A DNA stretch of 64,000 nucleotides from Fibrella aestuarina BUZ 2 (lineage in GTDB: Bacteria; Bacteroidota; Bacteroidia; Cytophagales; Spirosomataceae). The first letter of the stretch is position 1; the number at the start of each line of letters is the position of its first letter. The stretch spans positions 1,167,698 through 1,231,697 of the forward strand of contig NC_020054.1 of the NCBI RefSeq assembly GCF_000331105.1. Direction: 5' to 3'. Below the pieces are notes generated by a model. The model was given only the letters and a program-made list of their open reading frames with translations, was not told the origin of the DNA and searched no databases. Positions 26,639-35,342 of this stretch are shown here, piece after piece. A program made the translations under genes and the position numbers.

Positions 26639-26749
26639 GTAGCGCCGCAACCCCTTGCGGCTCACTGGCGTCAGCAAACTAATGCGTCAGCAGTACGGGT
26701 AAACAGCCTGCCACTGACGCCAGTGAGCCGCAAGGGGTTGCGGCGCTAC
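26639..26749. repeat. Perfect 36-bp inverted repeat spanning the regulator-kinase gap
   Basis: Left arm 26639-26674 (begins GTAGCGCCGCAACCCC) is exactly inverted at 26714-26749 around a 39-base centre. The response regulator's TAG stop codon (complement of 26746-26748) lies within one arm, and an in-frame ATG of the kinase (26638) abuts the other. Confidence 0.95.
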
Positions 26750-27447
26750 GCGATTTCAAACATATACCCCACGCCTTTCAGCGTTCGGATATAGCCTTCG
26801 CCGATTTTTTCGCGGAGTTTACGAATGTGCACGTCGACAGTGCGTTCGAGGACGTAAATATCGGCACCCCAAATTTTTTGTAGCAATTCTTCGCGGCTAA
26901 AGACTTTGTTGGGCGTTTGGGCCAGGTGGAAAAACAGTTCAAACTCTTTCTTCGGCAAGATGATCGTCTGATCGCCTCGGTTCACCGAGTAGTTCTGCCG
27001 GTTGATGGTCAGGTCGGCAATCTGAATCAGGTCGCCGGTATCGGCTTTCTGGGCTTCTCGACGAAACAGCGCGTTGATACGGCTCATCAGCGCGCGGGGT
27101 TTGATGGGCTTGGTGATATAATCATCGGCGCCCACTTCAAAGGCCGCTACTTCCGAATATTCTTCCGAACGGGCCGTCAGGTAAAGGATGTAGGTATTGC
27201 GCAGTTCCGGAATGGCACGGAGTTGCCGACCGGCTTCGATCCCATCGAGGTGGGGCATCATGATGTCCATCAGCACCAGCTCGGGTGTGAAGGTTTTGGC
27301 TTGTTCAACGGCCTTACGGCCATCAGGAGCCGTTTCAACGTCGTAACCCTCCTTGCGAAGGTTATATTCCAGCAGTTCAACGATATCGGGGTCGTCATCG
27401 ACGACCAGTACACGATGGGCTTGCTGAGAGGCTTTTGCCGTACTCAT
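26746..27447 (-). CDS. OmpR/PhoB-family response regulator
   Basis: 233 residues. Receiver domain with acidic pocket VVDDDPD, phospho-acceptor Asp61 in LVLMDIMMPHLDG, and Lys in YITKPIKP. A winged-helix domain runs from about 130 to the end (KEFELFFHLAQTPNKVFSREELLQKIWG ... VDVHIRKLREKIGEGYIRTLKGVGYMFE). Transcription factor partnered with the downstream kinase. ATG at 27447. The stop codon lies within an inverted-repeat arm, which suggests the repeat arrived at or reshaped the gene end. Confidence 0.95.
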   Translation of the reverse strand: MSTAKASQQAHRVLVVDDDPDIVELLEYNLRKEGYDVETAPDGRKAVEQAKTFTPELVLMDIMMPHLDGIEAGRQLRAIPELRNTYILYLTARSEEYSEVAAFEVGADDYITKPIKPRALMSRINALFRREAQKADTGDLIQIADLTINRQNYSVNRGDQTIILPKKEFELFFHLAQTPNKVFSREELLQKIWGADIYVLERTVDVHIRKLREKIGEGYIRTLKGVGYMFEIA

Positions 27448-27529
27448 TGGCTTGTGCAGAAGGATGGTCTACGCCCCGAAGTTAGGCGGCATTGCGAATA
27501 CGTTAAGAGCCAGCTTTACAGACTTAACA

Positions 27530-27537
27530 CAAAGATA
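27530..27537 (-). promoter_or_regulatory. Predicted -7 element of the response regulator-kinase operon
   Basis: CAAAGATA reads TATCTTTG on the minus strand, an exact match 83 bases before the ATG. No clear -33 TTG is seen. Confidence 0.5.
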
Positions 27538-27545
27538 ACGTTTGC

Positions 27546-28412
27546 TTAACGACGACGAAGCCGGTAAAGCCACCCCCGTTCGTTGCTGATTAACAGGTCG
27601 GTATCGTTCAGGAAGACAATCGCTTCGGTTTGGCTGCGGGGTAGCCGAAGGCAGCCCGTTGGCCGCCCCAGCCGGCCCGACGTACCCAGATCGAAGAACA
27701 GGATTTTGCCATACGTCAACACGGCCAGCGTTTGCCCCGCCCGCCCATCCGTAGCCGGGCTGATGGCCGCGCCTGTGACCATCGACTTGATAAAAACCGA
27801 ATCGAGTGGAGCCAGCTGATACGTGCCCGCGCGGGCTGGCACGCCGTAGAGACGTACCTGATGGCCAGACCGGTTTTTTGATAACAGGAATAAACTGTCG
27901 GTGCGGTAAAAAACCGCTTCGCAGTCGAAATTGCGCCCCGGCTTCGTCGCCCGATCAGGCGGGAAAGCAAGCTGGTCGGCGTAGCTTATGGCTAGCGTCG
28001 CTGTATGGTTGCCAGCCCGATCGACCTGATGTATGGCCAGGTCACGCCGTGTGTTGGCGTTATTGCCCAGATCGGCGATGAACAGGCGGGACGTATCGGC
28101 CTGCGTCAACTCTTCCCAATCCGTATTGCGCAACGACGGGAAGGGAAGCGAATCGAGCAAGGTCCCCGTAGCCACGTCGACCCCATACAAGGTAGGCCGC
28201 CCACCGCCGTCGTTGTGGGTCCAGATGGTGCGGCCGTCGGCGGTTCGGCGTGCCAACCCGGAGCTTTCATTGACAACGCGCGGCAGGCGGGCCAGCCGTT
28301 CGATCTGGTACTGGGAACGTACCCGGGCTACGCCTAATCGCCTGACTTCGGGCGCACACGAACAAAATCCGACCTTTACGCCAAAAAATACGTTAAGCAA
28401 CCAGTGAAACAT
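27546..28412 (-). CDS. Predicted beta-propeller-like secreted or membrane-linked protein, function unknown
   Basis: 288 residues. A short hydrophobic N-terminus (MFHWLLNVFFGVKVGFCSC) may be a signal. The body shows recurring beta segments typical of propellers: RVVNESSGLARR, TIWTHNDGGGRPTLYGVDVATG, DWEELTQADTSRLFIADLGNN, FDCEAVFYRTDSLFLLSKNR, TEAIVFLNDTDLLISNERG. Similar NESSGL/HNDSG/GDFGNN-bearing proteins are frequent in Bacteroidota; none has a function I can name. The low-complexity start makes the true N-terminus uncertain. It lies downstream of nothing on its strand and ends just before the regulator promoter. Confidence 0.65.
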   Translation of the reverse strand: MFHWLLNVFFGVKVGFCSCAPEVRRLGVARVRSQYQIERLARLPRVVNESSGLARRTADGRTIWTHNDGGGRPTLYGVDVATGTLLDSLPFPSLRNTDWEELTQADTSRLFIADLGNNANTRRDLAIHQVDRAGNHTATLAISYADQLAFPPDRATKPGRNFDCEAVFYRTDSLFLLSKNRSGHQVRLYGVPARAGTYQLAPLDSVFIKSMVTGAAISPATDGRAGQTLAVLTYGKILFFDLGTSGRLGRPTGCLRLPRSQTEAIVFLNDTDLLISNERGWLYRLRRR

Positions 28413-28488
28413 AAATCAGTTATTGAAGTATATACTACTAAGTAGGAGATAATCTCCACTGGTGATTGAGGTCATTACAAACAAGCGC

Positions 28489-29640
28489 ATGATCAATCGA
28501 GCTACAGAAGTTCAACAGCCGTTTTACATCCAACTGGCGGCTGTACTAACCTCAACCCTAATTCTGATCTACGGGTTGTATGAATTGCAGACGTTGCTGA
28601 TACCGCTGGTATTTGCCATTCTGTTTTCGGTCCTGCTCTATCCACTCTGTTTGCGGCTCGAAAAATGGCGTATACCCCGTATCGCGGCTGTCTTGCTGTG
28701 TCTGGTCCTGACGCTGGCTGTCATCTCCACGTTGTTGTATGCGGTCACCATTCAGATCAGCAACTTCTCGGAAGTGCTGCCTCAGCTTATTCAGAAAGGC
28801 AACAACGCGCTCGACAAGCTGCAAACCTACGCCGACGCTAATTTCAACATTGACCGTAAGCGGCAGATGACCGAGGGACGCAAGTACCTGAATAGCCTGC
28901 TGGAATCGGGCGGCGCCATGCTGACGTCTACGCTGCTGGCCACCACCAGTACGATTACCGACATCTTCATCGTACTGCTGTTTATCTTTTTCTTTCTGCT
29001 TTACCGCGACTTTTTCCGGTCGTTTTTCTACAAGGTATTTGGCCACACCCGGCGCACCAAGGTAGACACCGTGCTGGGGCGCATTTATGAGGTGGTGAAA
29101 GATTACCTGGCCGGCCTCGTGCTGGTGATTCTGGTAACGGGCACCCTGATGACCATCGGCCTGATGATCTTGGGCGTCGATTACGCTATCTTCTTCGGCT
29201 TCTTCGGGGCCTGCCTGGTGTTGATTCCTTATTTCGGTATCTCGCTGGGGTCGCTGCTACCCGCTGCCTACACCCTCGTCACGCAAGACAATCCATTGAA
29301 GGCGCTGGGCGTCATTGGCGTCTTTCTGTTCGTGCAAGCCATCGAAGGCAACTTCATCACGCCCTACATCGTGGGGTCGAAGGTGAGCATCAATCCCCTC
29401 GCTGCTATTATTGCGCTGTTGGTTTGGGAGAAATTGTGGGGCTTGCCGGGTCTGGTACTGGCGCTGCCGCTGACGGCCATCATCAAAGTGATTTTCGACG
29501 CCGTCGAACCAATGACGCCCTACGGTTTCCTGCTGGGCGAAGCGGAAAAACCACGACCACCCATTAAAAACCTGCAGCAACTGACCGACCAATTGCCCAA
29601 ACGGGTGAAGAAAGTGGGGCAGGTGGATGAAAAAGATTAG
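28489..29640 (+). CDS. AI-2E family transporter (PerM-like)
   Basis: 383 residues. Polytopic membrane protein with the family layout: paired helices at the N-terminus (AAVLTSTLILIYGLYELQTLLIPLVFA), a central soluble part (about 90-140), then helices with the conserved IVLLFIFFFLLYRD, GFFGACLVLIPYFG and EGNFITPYIVGSKVSINPLAAI blocks. Members export autoinducer-2 or act as Na+/H+ antiporters; substrate unknown here. ATG at 28489 is preferred over the GTG at 28462. Its stop overlaps by three bases the stop of the convergent FMN reductase. Confidence 0.9.
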   Translation: MINRATEVQQPFYIQLAAVLTSTLILIYGLYELQTLLIPLVFAILFSVLLYPLCLRLEKWRIPRIAAVLLCLVLTLAVISTLLYAVTIQISNFSEVLPQLIQKGNNALDKLQTYADANFNIDRKRQMTEGRKYLNSLLESGGAMLTSTLLATTSTITDIFIVLLFIFFFLLYRDFFRSFFYKVFGHTRRTKVDTVLGRIYEVVKDYLAGLVLVILVTGTLMTIGLMILGVDYAIFFGFFGACLVLIPYFGISLGSLLPAAYTLVTQDNPLKALGVIGVFLFVQAIEGNFITPYIVGSKVSINPLAAIIALLVWEKLWGLPGLVLALPLTAIIKVIFDAVEPMTPYGFLLGEAEKPRPPIKNLQQLTDQLPKRVKKVGQVDEKD

Positions 29641-30176
29641 CGGCTAAGCAGGACCGTGAAGGCATCTACCAGTTGGGCAAGCGCCATTTCCGTGGGTACG
29701 TCGGTAAGGTGACCGTCGGGCGCTAATTTGCCTCGGACACCACTGATGAGCAGCGTCGTGGCGGGTGTGAAGCGGGCCTGCAACGTACCTACAACCAGTT
29801 GCAGGGCATCGTGTGCTTTCTCGCCCGATGCCGAAGCCGTAACCAGGGCGGTGGGCTTATCGGTGAGCAGGGTTGTCGATACCAGCCATTCCAGTAGGTT
29901 TTTCAGGCTACCCGGCAGACTGAACACATATTCAGGGGTGCAGATGATGACGCCATCGGCGGCCTCGATCGCCGCTCGAAGTACGGATACCTGTTCAGGT
30001 ACGTTGCCGCGATTGAGGTCCGGGTTGAAATGCGGCAGCTGATCGAGCTGGTTGTAAAACGTCATGTTCCAGCGGTCGCCCGCCAGTGCTGCCATTATCC
30101 GCAGCAACTGCGCATTCGACGAGTCGGCCCGCGTGCTCCCCGAAATGGCCAGTATGTGTTTGGGTACGTTGTTCAT
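29637..30176 (-). CDS. NADPH-dependent FMN reductase family protein
   Basis: 179 residues. Flavodoxin-like fold with the phosphate loop ISGSTRADSSNAQLLR near the start, the flavin contact region IICTPEYVFSLPGSLKNLLEW and a later VTASASGEKAHDAL segment, all typical of the NADPH:FMN reductase/azoreductase group. Likely a cytoplasmic quinone, azo or metal-ion reductase. ATG at 30176; an upstream in-frame ATG at 30200 is possible. Single gene. Confidence 0.9.
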   Translation of the reverse strand: MNNVPKHILAISGSTRADSSNAQLLRIMAALAGDRWNMTFYNQLDQLPHFNPDLNRGNVPEQVSVLRAAIEAADGVIICTPEYVFSLPGSLKNLLEWLVSTTLLTDKPTALVTASASGEKAHDALQLVVGTLQARFTPATTLLISGVRGKLAPDGHLTDVPTEMALAQLVDAFTVLLSR

Positions 30177-30256
30177 GTCTTGCTGCTGATACGTAGCCAA
30201 CTACTGAATATAATCCATTCGGGTTCCTGAGCGATGCGTGCGAACGGAGCAGTACG

Positions 30257-30904
30257 TCAGAAATTCAGTGGATCGAGGTTTTTGAAATGGCCGTTCATGC
30301 GGATGCGCTCTTTGGTCCGTTCCATGTCAAACACCACCGGAATCACTTTGTCGAGGTGGCGGATCAGGAAACGCTGCCGCTCGCCTTCGGTACTCAGCGT
30401 CAGCAGTTCATATTCCTGCTCAATGGAGAGCCCCACCTTGTGCGCAATCCGGTACGAAAACTGGTCGGGTGGCGTCAGGCTGTAGTCGGCCTCGATTTGA
30501 AGCAGATCGTACAGTTTCACCAACCGGTCGAGCAACTGAGTCAGGTACTGGCCCCCGCCCGAGGCCCGCAGTTCCTCGTCGGGGTTGATTTCCACGGGTT
30601 GCACATGGCCACCGGCATACAGCTTGTCGGCGACCGGATTCTGAAAATCGACCAGCCGAAAAACGCGGATGCCTTTCGTTTTCACGTCGAGGCGCCCGTC
30701 GTCGTAGCGTTTGTGCAGCGCCGTAATGTGTACTTCGGTGCCGTAACCGGGCATTTTATTGTCGACATAAGCCGGAATGCCAAACGTCTTTTCTTCGTCG
30801 AGGCACTCGTTGATTAGCTGCCGATAGCGCGGCTCGAAGATGTGCAGGTTGAGGTCTTCGCCGGGGTAAACGATCAAACTAAGCGGGAATAAGGGCAGAA
30901 ACAT
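30257..30904 (-). CDS. LON N-terminal (substrate-binding) domain protein
   Basis: 215 residues holding only the LON substrate-binding domain, without ATPase or protease parts. It opens FLPLFPLSLIVYPGEDLNLHIFEPRYRQLINECL, the family signature, followed by FGIPAY and the helical C-terminal part (LDRLVKLYDLLQIE). Stand-alone LON-domain proteins are common in Bacteroidota; the role is unclear, possibly protein quality control. gldH lies upstream on the same strand, separated by a perfect 52-bp palindrome. Confidence 0.9.
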   Translation of the reverse strand: MFLPLFPLSLIVYPGEDLNLHIFEPRYRQLINECLDEEKTFGIPAYVDNKMPGYGTEVHITALHKRYDDGRLDVKTKGIRVFRLVDFQNPVADKLYAGGHVQPVEINPDEELRASGGGQYLTQLLDRLVKLYDLLQIEADYSLTPPDQFSYRIAHKVGLSIEQEYELLTLSTEGERQRFLIRHLDKVIPVVFDMERTKERIRMNGHFKNLDPLNF

Positions 30905-30931
30905 AACGAGAGAAGAGAAGAAGTGTAAACA

Positions 30932-30983
30932 GCCTATGTTCGAGTAGCAATCGGTTTAAACCGATTGCTACTCGAACATAGGC
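30932..30983. repeat. Perfect 52-bp palindrome without loop
   Basis: 26-base half site 30932-30957 (begins GCCTATGTTCGAGTAGC) is exactly mirrored at 30958-30983. It lies between gldH and the LON-domain gene. No T-run is next to it, so it is not a typical terminator. Confidence 0.95.
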
Positions 30984-30993
30984 CACTCTTTAT

Positions 30994-31464
30994 TTATTGG
31001 GCTTTTTCCACGCTGATCCCAACGCTGACCACGTCGGGGAGGGGGTCCTGGCGCATATATTGTTTGATCCGAAACGCATACGTACCTGGCTTCGGAAACC
31101 GGTAGGCCCGCTTCATCAGCACCTTGTTGTCATAGAGATCGCCCAGCCCTTTGCCGCGCGGTTTGCCGGTTTTGGGGTCCATCAGAATCAGCTCGTCGAG
31201 GCGCGATTCCAGCTCTTTGCCCCGCTCGTCGGTGAGGTAGCGTGTCAGGTATAAGTTGTAATACGGATACGTGAGGTTGTTGCGCAGGGTATAATAAATA
31301 TCGTAGGGCTGGCTGGCGTCGGTAATCTGAAAACGGAAGGTAGGCGTGTTCTTTACAAACCACTTCCCATCCTCGATGTCGGCATTTTCTTTATAGACTA
31401 CATTGGGGTCATGGCAGGCCCAACAGGTAAGGCCTATAAACAGCCCGGTCAAAAGTCGTATCAT
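30994..31464 (-). CDS. gldH: Gliding motility lipoprotein GldH
   Basis: 156 residues. Lipoprotein signal MIRLLTGLFIGLTCWAC (Cys17). The body matches GldH: DIEDGKWFVKNTPTFRFQI, LRNNLTYPYYNLYLTRYL, GLGDLYDNKVL and the terminal YMRQDPLPDVVSVGISVEK. GldH is one of the Gld lipoproteins needed for gliding in Flavobacterium johnsoniae and is tied to the type IX secretion machinery. I chose the ATG at 31464; 31482 is also in frame. It is isolated from other gld genes, as usual. Confidence 0.93.
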   Translation of the reverse strand: MIRLLTGLFIGLTCWACHDPNVVYKENADIEDGKWFVKNTPTFRFQITDASQPYDIYYTLRNNLTYPYYNLYLTRYLTDERGKELESRLDELILMDPKTGKPRGKGLGDLYDNKVLMKRAYRFPKPGTYAFRIKQYMRQDPLPDVVSVGISVEKAQ

Positions 31465-31566
31465 TGGCAGGTAGCGATGCATATGTGTACAAAGCTACTT
31501 ACGAAAAGAGGATGCTGGTTATTGGATACCAAACCCGCTTATGTCCCTTATCGATCACGTATCGTC

Positions 31567-32211
31567 ATGAATCAACTTGCTCGCCTCGATGCACACCATC
31601 GGCTCCTGATTGGGCTGGGTGTGGCGGCGCTCACCTTCGCCGTCGCCAGCTATTACGTAATCTGGCCATTGCAACTGCTCCTTGCCTATGACAGCTATGC
31701 GCTGACGATCAACGCGCTGGCCTGGCTATCGATGACGTACCTGCACCCACGCGAAGCCCTGAAAGCCTACAAGCTGCAGGATTCGGGGCGGGTGCTGATC
31801 CTGATATTCGCCGTTGCGGCGGCACTGGCTAGCTTCTTCGCCGTTATTTTTCTGCTCGACGTGGTCAAACAACTGAACGGGCAACACCTGCGGCTTTATA
31901 TCATTCTGTCGGCGCTTACTGTAATCAACTCCTGGGTGCTCCTGCACTCACTCTTTACGCTGCGGTATGCGCATCTGTATTACCAGCACGAGCCCGGCGA
32001 GGGGCTGAATTTTCCCGATACCAAGCAGCCCGGCTACGAAGATTTCGCCTATGTCGCGTTCGGGATCGGTATGACCAGTCAGGTGGCCGACGTGGGACCG
32101 ACGACCCCGGCCTTTCGGCGGCTGATTCTGGTGCATAGCCTGTTGGCGTTTGCCTTCAACACGCTCATCGTCGCCCTGAGTATTAATGTCGTTTCGGGCG
32201 TGCTCTCGTAG
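31567..32211 (+). CDS. DUF1345 family membrane protein
   Basis: 214 residues. Five or so hydrophobic helices, with the family's RYAHLYY and GLNFPDTKQPGYEDFAYVAFGIGMTSQVADV segments and a C-terminal TTPAFRRLILVHSLLAFAFNT helix. Function unknown. I chose the ATG at 31567; the longer open frame reaches back across the gldH start. It is divergent from gldH with about 100 bases between the starts. Confidence 0.88.
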   Translation: MNQLARLDAHHRLLIGLGVAALTFAVASYYVIWPLQLLLAYDSYALTINALAWLSMTYLHPREALKAYKLQDSGRVLILIFAVAAALASFFAVIFLLDVVKQLNGQHLRLYIILSALTVINSWVLLHSLFTLRYAHLYYQHEPGEGLNFPDTKQPGYEDFAYVAFGIGMTSQVADVGPTTPAFRRLILVHSLLAFAFNTLIVALSINVVSGVLS

Positions 32212-32298
32212 CCCCTCACTAAGTTTTCAGAAAGGCCCTTGCGATACTTGACCGAAACCGGCAACTTGCCGCGCACACATTGATTTTGAAGTACCGCC

Positions 32299-33819
32299 AT
32301 GTTTTCCCAAACTGACCTTGACCAAATTGCCAACCAAGGCACTACCACCGACGTTGTTCAGCAGCAGATCCAGCACTTTATCGATGGGTTTCCCTTTCTG
32401 CATGTAATCCGGGCGGCCACTGTGGGCGACGGTATCATCCGCGTACCCGAAGACCAGCTGACCAACTACATCCATCAGTACGATGCGCAGGCTAGTGAGT
32501 TGACGCTGATGAAATTTGTGCCGGCGTCTGGTGCCGCCACCCGGATGTTTAAGTCCCTGTTTGCGGCGCTGGATGGTAAGATGGATAAAGCAACCGACGG
32601 CTTTTTCGAACGCCTCGACGATTTTGCCTTCTACGAAGACCTGAAAGCGGCGATGGCCAAAGACCACCTCGACCTCGACAAGGCCGTTGCCGATAATGAC
32701 CGGCATACCGTCCTGACGTACCTGCTCACCGCCAAAGGCCTCGACTACGGTAGCCTGCCCAAAGGCCTGCTCAAGTTTCATAACTACGCCGATGGGCCAC
32801 GTACCCCGGTCGAAGAGCACCTGGTGGAAGGCGCAGCTTACGCCAACGCCAACGGGCAGGTTCGGTTGCACTTTACCGTTTCGCCCGAACACCGGAGCCG
32901 CTTTGAAGAACTGATTCAGCAGGAACTGCACGACTACGAAACCTGGCTGGGCGTTGACTTTGAGGTTACGTTTTCCGAACAGAAAAAGAGCACGGATACC
33001 ATTTCGGTCAATCTCGACAATACCCCGTTCCGGAATGGCGACGATACGCTGCTGTTCCGGCCGGCCGGGCACGGGGCCTTGATCGAAAACCTGAACGACA
33101 TCGACGCTGATCTGGTGTTTATCAAGAACATCGATAACGTGGTACCCGATGAGTTGAAAGAACAGACCATCACCTACAAAAAAGTGCTGGCGACGGTGTT
33201 GCTCGACGCCCAGAAACAACTGTTCCGCCTGCAGGAGCTGTTGAGCGGCGACGAGGTTAGCGAGGGCTACCTGGCTGAAGCCGACGAGTTTTTGCGTACG
33301 ACACTCTGCGTAACGCCCCCGGCCGACTTTGCCCAGCGATCGGCCGCCGACAGGCTCCTCTATTACCGGCAAAAGCTTGATCGGCCGATTCGGGCCTGTG
33401 GGATGGTGAAAAACGTAGGCGAGCCGGGTGGTGGTCCGTTCTGGGCGCAAAACGCCGACGGTTCGGTTTCGTTGCAGGTAGTGGAGTCGGCGCAAATCGA
33501 CATGGACGATGCCGCCCAGAAAACTCTGTTCGAGCAGGCTACGCACTTCAACCCTGTTGACCTGGTCTGTGGACTGAAAAACCGGCAGGGCCAACGGTAC
33601 AACCTGCCCGATTTCCGCGATCCGCTGACGGGCTTCATCACGGCCAAGTCGAAAGACGGCAAAGACCTGAAAGCGCAGGAACTGCCGGGTCTCTGGAACG
33701 GCGCTATGGCCAACTGGAACACGCTGTTTGTAGAAGTACCGCTGATTACGTTCAACCCGGTCAAGACGGTCAACGACCTGCTCCGGCCCGAGCACCAGCC
33801 TGTTGCGCTGGAAGACTAA
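32299..33819 (+). CDS. DUF4301 family protein
   Basis: 506 residues, soluble and acidic. The family hallmark KFVPASGAATRMFKSLFAALDG is near residue 74, followed by HNYADGPRTPVEEHLVEGA, HFTVSPEHRSRFEEL, FRPAGHGALIENLNDIDAD and a C-terminal CGMVKNVGEPGGGPFWAQN. The motifs look like a sugar-nucleotidyltransferase-type fold; this is inference only and no activity is known to me. ATG at 32299. The gene has long open frames on the opposite strand, which are codon shadows. Confidence 0.88.
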   Translation: MFSQTDLDQIANQGTTTDVVQQQIQHFIDGFPFLHVIRAATVGDGIIRVPEDQLTNYIHQYDAQASELTLMKFVPASGAATRMFKSLFAALDGKMDKATDGFFERLDDFAFYEDLKAAMAKDHLDLDKAVADNDRHTVLTYLLTAKGLDYGSLPKGLLKFHNYADGPRTPVEEHLVEGAAYANANGQVRLHFTVSPEHRSRFEELIQQELHDYETWLGVDFEVTFSEQKKSTDTISVNLDNTPFRNGDDTLLFRPAGHGALIENLNDIDADLVFIKNIDNVVPDELKEQTITYKKVLATVLLDAQKQLFRLQELLSGDEVSEGYLAEADEFLRTTLCVTPPADFAQRSAADRLLYYRQKLDRPIRACGMVKNVGEPGGGPFWAQNADGSVSLQVVESAQIDMDDAAQKTLFEQATHFNPVDLVCGLKNRQGQRYNLPDFRDPLTGFITAKSKDGKDLKAQELPGLWNGAMANWNTLFVEVPLITFNPVKTVNDLLRPEHQPVALED

Positions 33820-33844
33820 GGTTAGTAGTATACCCTATACATGC

Positions 33845-33871
33845 CAAAGGCCCGGAATATCCGGGCCTTTG
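33845..33871. terminator. Bidirectional terminator
   Basis: CAAAGGCCCGG (33845-33855) is inverted at 33861-33871 with a 5-base loop, between the convergent DUF4301 and Rrf2 genes. Confidence 0.8.
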
Positions 33872-33911
33872 TGCGTTGATGAGTAGCGGTTATCGCATAG
33901 GCAATGGCGGA

Positions 33912-34400
33912 TTAGGCAGACAACAGGCTGGCGTCTGTGGCCGAATTCGGAGCAACCCCGATGGGAATCTCTTTCGTCTCCAACGACTCCATGTTCTGGA
34001 AGGTCAGCAAGGTGGTGTTTTCATAGACACCGAGGTTCGCATCGCGAACGCGCTCCATGATGGGCTTGAGGGCACAGGTCACCTCATCCTCGCAATCGTC
34101 GCATTTGACGTAGAAGTTCAGCGATACGCAGGGCGTGGGTGCAATGGGGCCGTCGATGACGCGCAACACCTGAGCCAGGTTTACCCGGGCTGGGTCGATA
34201 CGGAGCAGATACCCACCACCTTTACCTTTCTGGCTTTGCAGGATACCGTGGTTGCGGAGTTCCAGCAAAATAGCCTCTAGGAATTTCTTCGGAATGTTCT
34301 CGCGCGCAGAGATGTACGAGATCAAAACCGGCCCTTTGCCAAACTCTTCGGTCAGAACCTTCAATGCCTTGATGGCATACTTCGCTTTTTTAGAGATCAT
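33912..34400 (-). CDS. Rrf2-family transcriptional regulator
   Basis: 162 residues. N-terminal winged helix (ISKKAKYAIKALKVLTEEF, ISARENIPKKFLEAILLELRNHGILQSQKGKGGGYLL) typical of Rrf2. Cysteines sit at TPCVSLNFYVKCDDCEDEVTC, a spacing that fits an Fe-S or redox-sensing site like that of IscR/NsrR, although the exact ligand set differs. A role in sensing iron-sulfur, NO or redox state is inferred. ATG at 34400. It stands alone; the neighbouring genes give no target hint. Confidence 0.92.
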   Translation of the reverse strand: MISKKAKYAIKALKVLTEEFGKGPVLISYISARENIPKKFLEAILLELRNHGILQSQKGKGGGYLLRIDPARVNLAQVLRVIDGPIAPTPCVSLNFYVKCDDCEDEVTCALKPIMERVRDANLGVYENTTLLTFQNMESLETKEIPIGVAPNSATDASLLSA

Positions 34401-34857
34401 TGGTTACGGTAGTCAGACCGTTCATCGCGGTTAGGTGATAAGAGAAATACTTATTGATTACTCAGGCCTACTTACAAACGGCCAAGTTAGTAACCAACTA
34501 TGTGTCAATCAACGTTTCGCCCATCTATTTCCTTACTCTATCATAGATCGGGCCAAAAAAGTTCCTATTGCCTATGGGCGTACATCCGTAGCGCACGCTC
34601 AAGCCTTTTTGAGATGCCTGACGAATGCCCCGATGCCTAAGCTATTCCGAACCCACTCACCATCAGTGTGCAGGCTGGTTGCTGATCAAATCGATAGCGG
34701 CTAGGCGGCTAAACCTGGCAAGCAACGGGTGCACTCAATAGAGCTGTATTTACGACACAGCAGCCCTTGTAAACAAACACCACTAAGTAGACAAAGACTT
34801 ATTCCGGGAAAATACTAGACGAAATGAAGCCCCTAAGCTACGAAAAAAATAGTGTGG
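34401..34857. other. 457-base gap upstream of the Rrf2 gene
   Basis: No convincing gene or RNA seen. It holds a small palindrome GTTAGTAAC at 34486-34494, about 90 bases upstream of the Rrf2 start, and no exact TAnnTTTG on the minus strand. A plus-strand open frame of 89 codons (34435-34704) starts with GTG and has no recognisable content. Confidence 0.5.
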
Positions 34858-35148
34858 CTACGCATTTACGTCGGCCAGCTCTTCTTCGCGAACCGGCTGG
34901 CCCATGAGCGTGGCAAAACGGTTGATGTTAAACGTCGGCTCAAACCAGACTTCGCCCAGCACCGGGTGCTTCACCGGTACGTCGGGGTTCTGAATTTCGT
35001 TGAGCAGTACACCCGTTTCGCCGGTTGTGTGTTGCTTCACTTGCCGGATCGTGTACAGCGTGTCTTTCACGGGCGTTTTCACGCCAAACTCCGCATAAAA
35101 CGCCAGCACAGGGGCCGGAAACTTGTCGTTTGTGCAAATTACTTCCAT
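34858..35148 (-). CDS. Conserved small protein of unknown function
   Basis: 96 residues, ATG at 35148. Visible features: an N-terminal beta-strand region (MEVICTNDKF), the motif YTIRQVKQHTTGETGVLLNEIQNP and a C-terminal FEPTFNINRFATLMGQP. I recall similar short proteins in other Bacteroidota without a known role. No signal peptide or membrane helix. It lies upstream of nothing on its strand and is flanked by the AIM24 gene, with a terminator between. Confidence 0.65.
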   Translation of the reverse strand: MEVICTNDKFPAPVLAFYAEFGVKTPVKDTLYTIRQVKQHTTGETGVLLNEIQNPDVPVKHPVLGEVWFEPTFNINRFATLMGQPVREEELADVNA

Positions 35149-35255
35149 ACCTGCCTAACAAGGAGGCCTATCGCCCCGGTTCCGGTTGGGTACGTATCCG
35201 TGTGGCATCGGCGGCTGGTTTTACTGACCGTATTTGAGGCGTGCACGGCCACAAA

Positions 35256-35305
35256 AAACGCGTCGTTAATCCGCCTGTCTCGACTGGCGGATTAACGACG
35301 CGTTT
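35256..35305 (-). terminator. Terminator of the AIM24 gene
   Basis: 20-bp stem (35256-35275 with 35286-35305). The A-run at 35253-35258 gives a U-run on the minus strand. Confidence 0.85.
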
Positions 35306-35342
35306 GATCAAGAGAACGGTAAACGGGCTAATTAGCCGTTGA

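Noticed and set aside
32227..33795. A 522-codon open frame on the minus strand
   Set aside because: It is the antisense shadow of the DUF4301 gene, whose conserved motifs are on the plus strand. High GC at third positions produces long false frames in this genome.
34435..34704. An 89-codon plus-strand frame in the gap upstream of the Rrf2 gene
   Set aside because: GTG start, unusual composition, no motif, no neighbour logic; not enough to call a gene.
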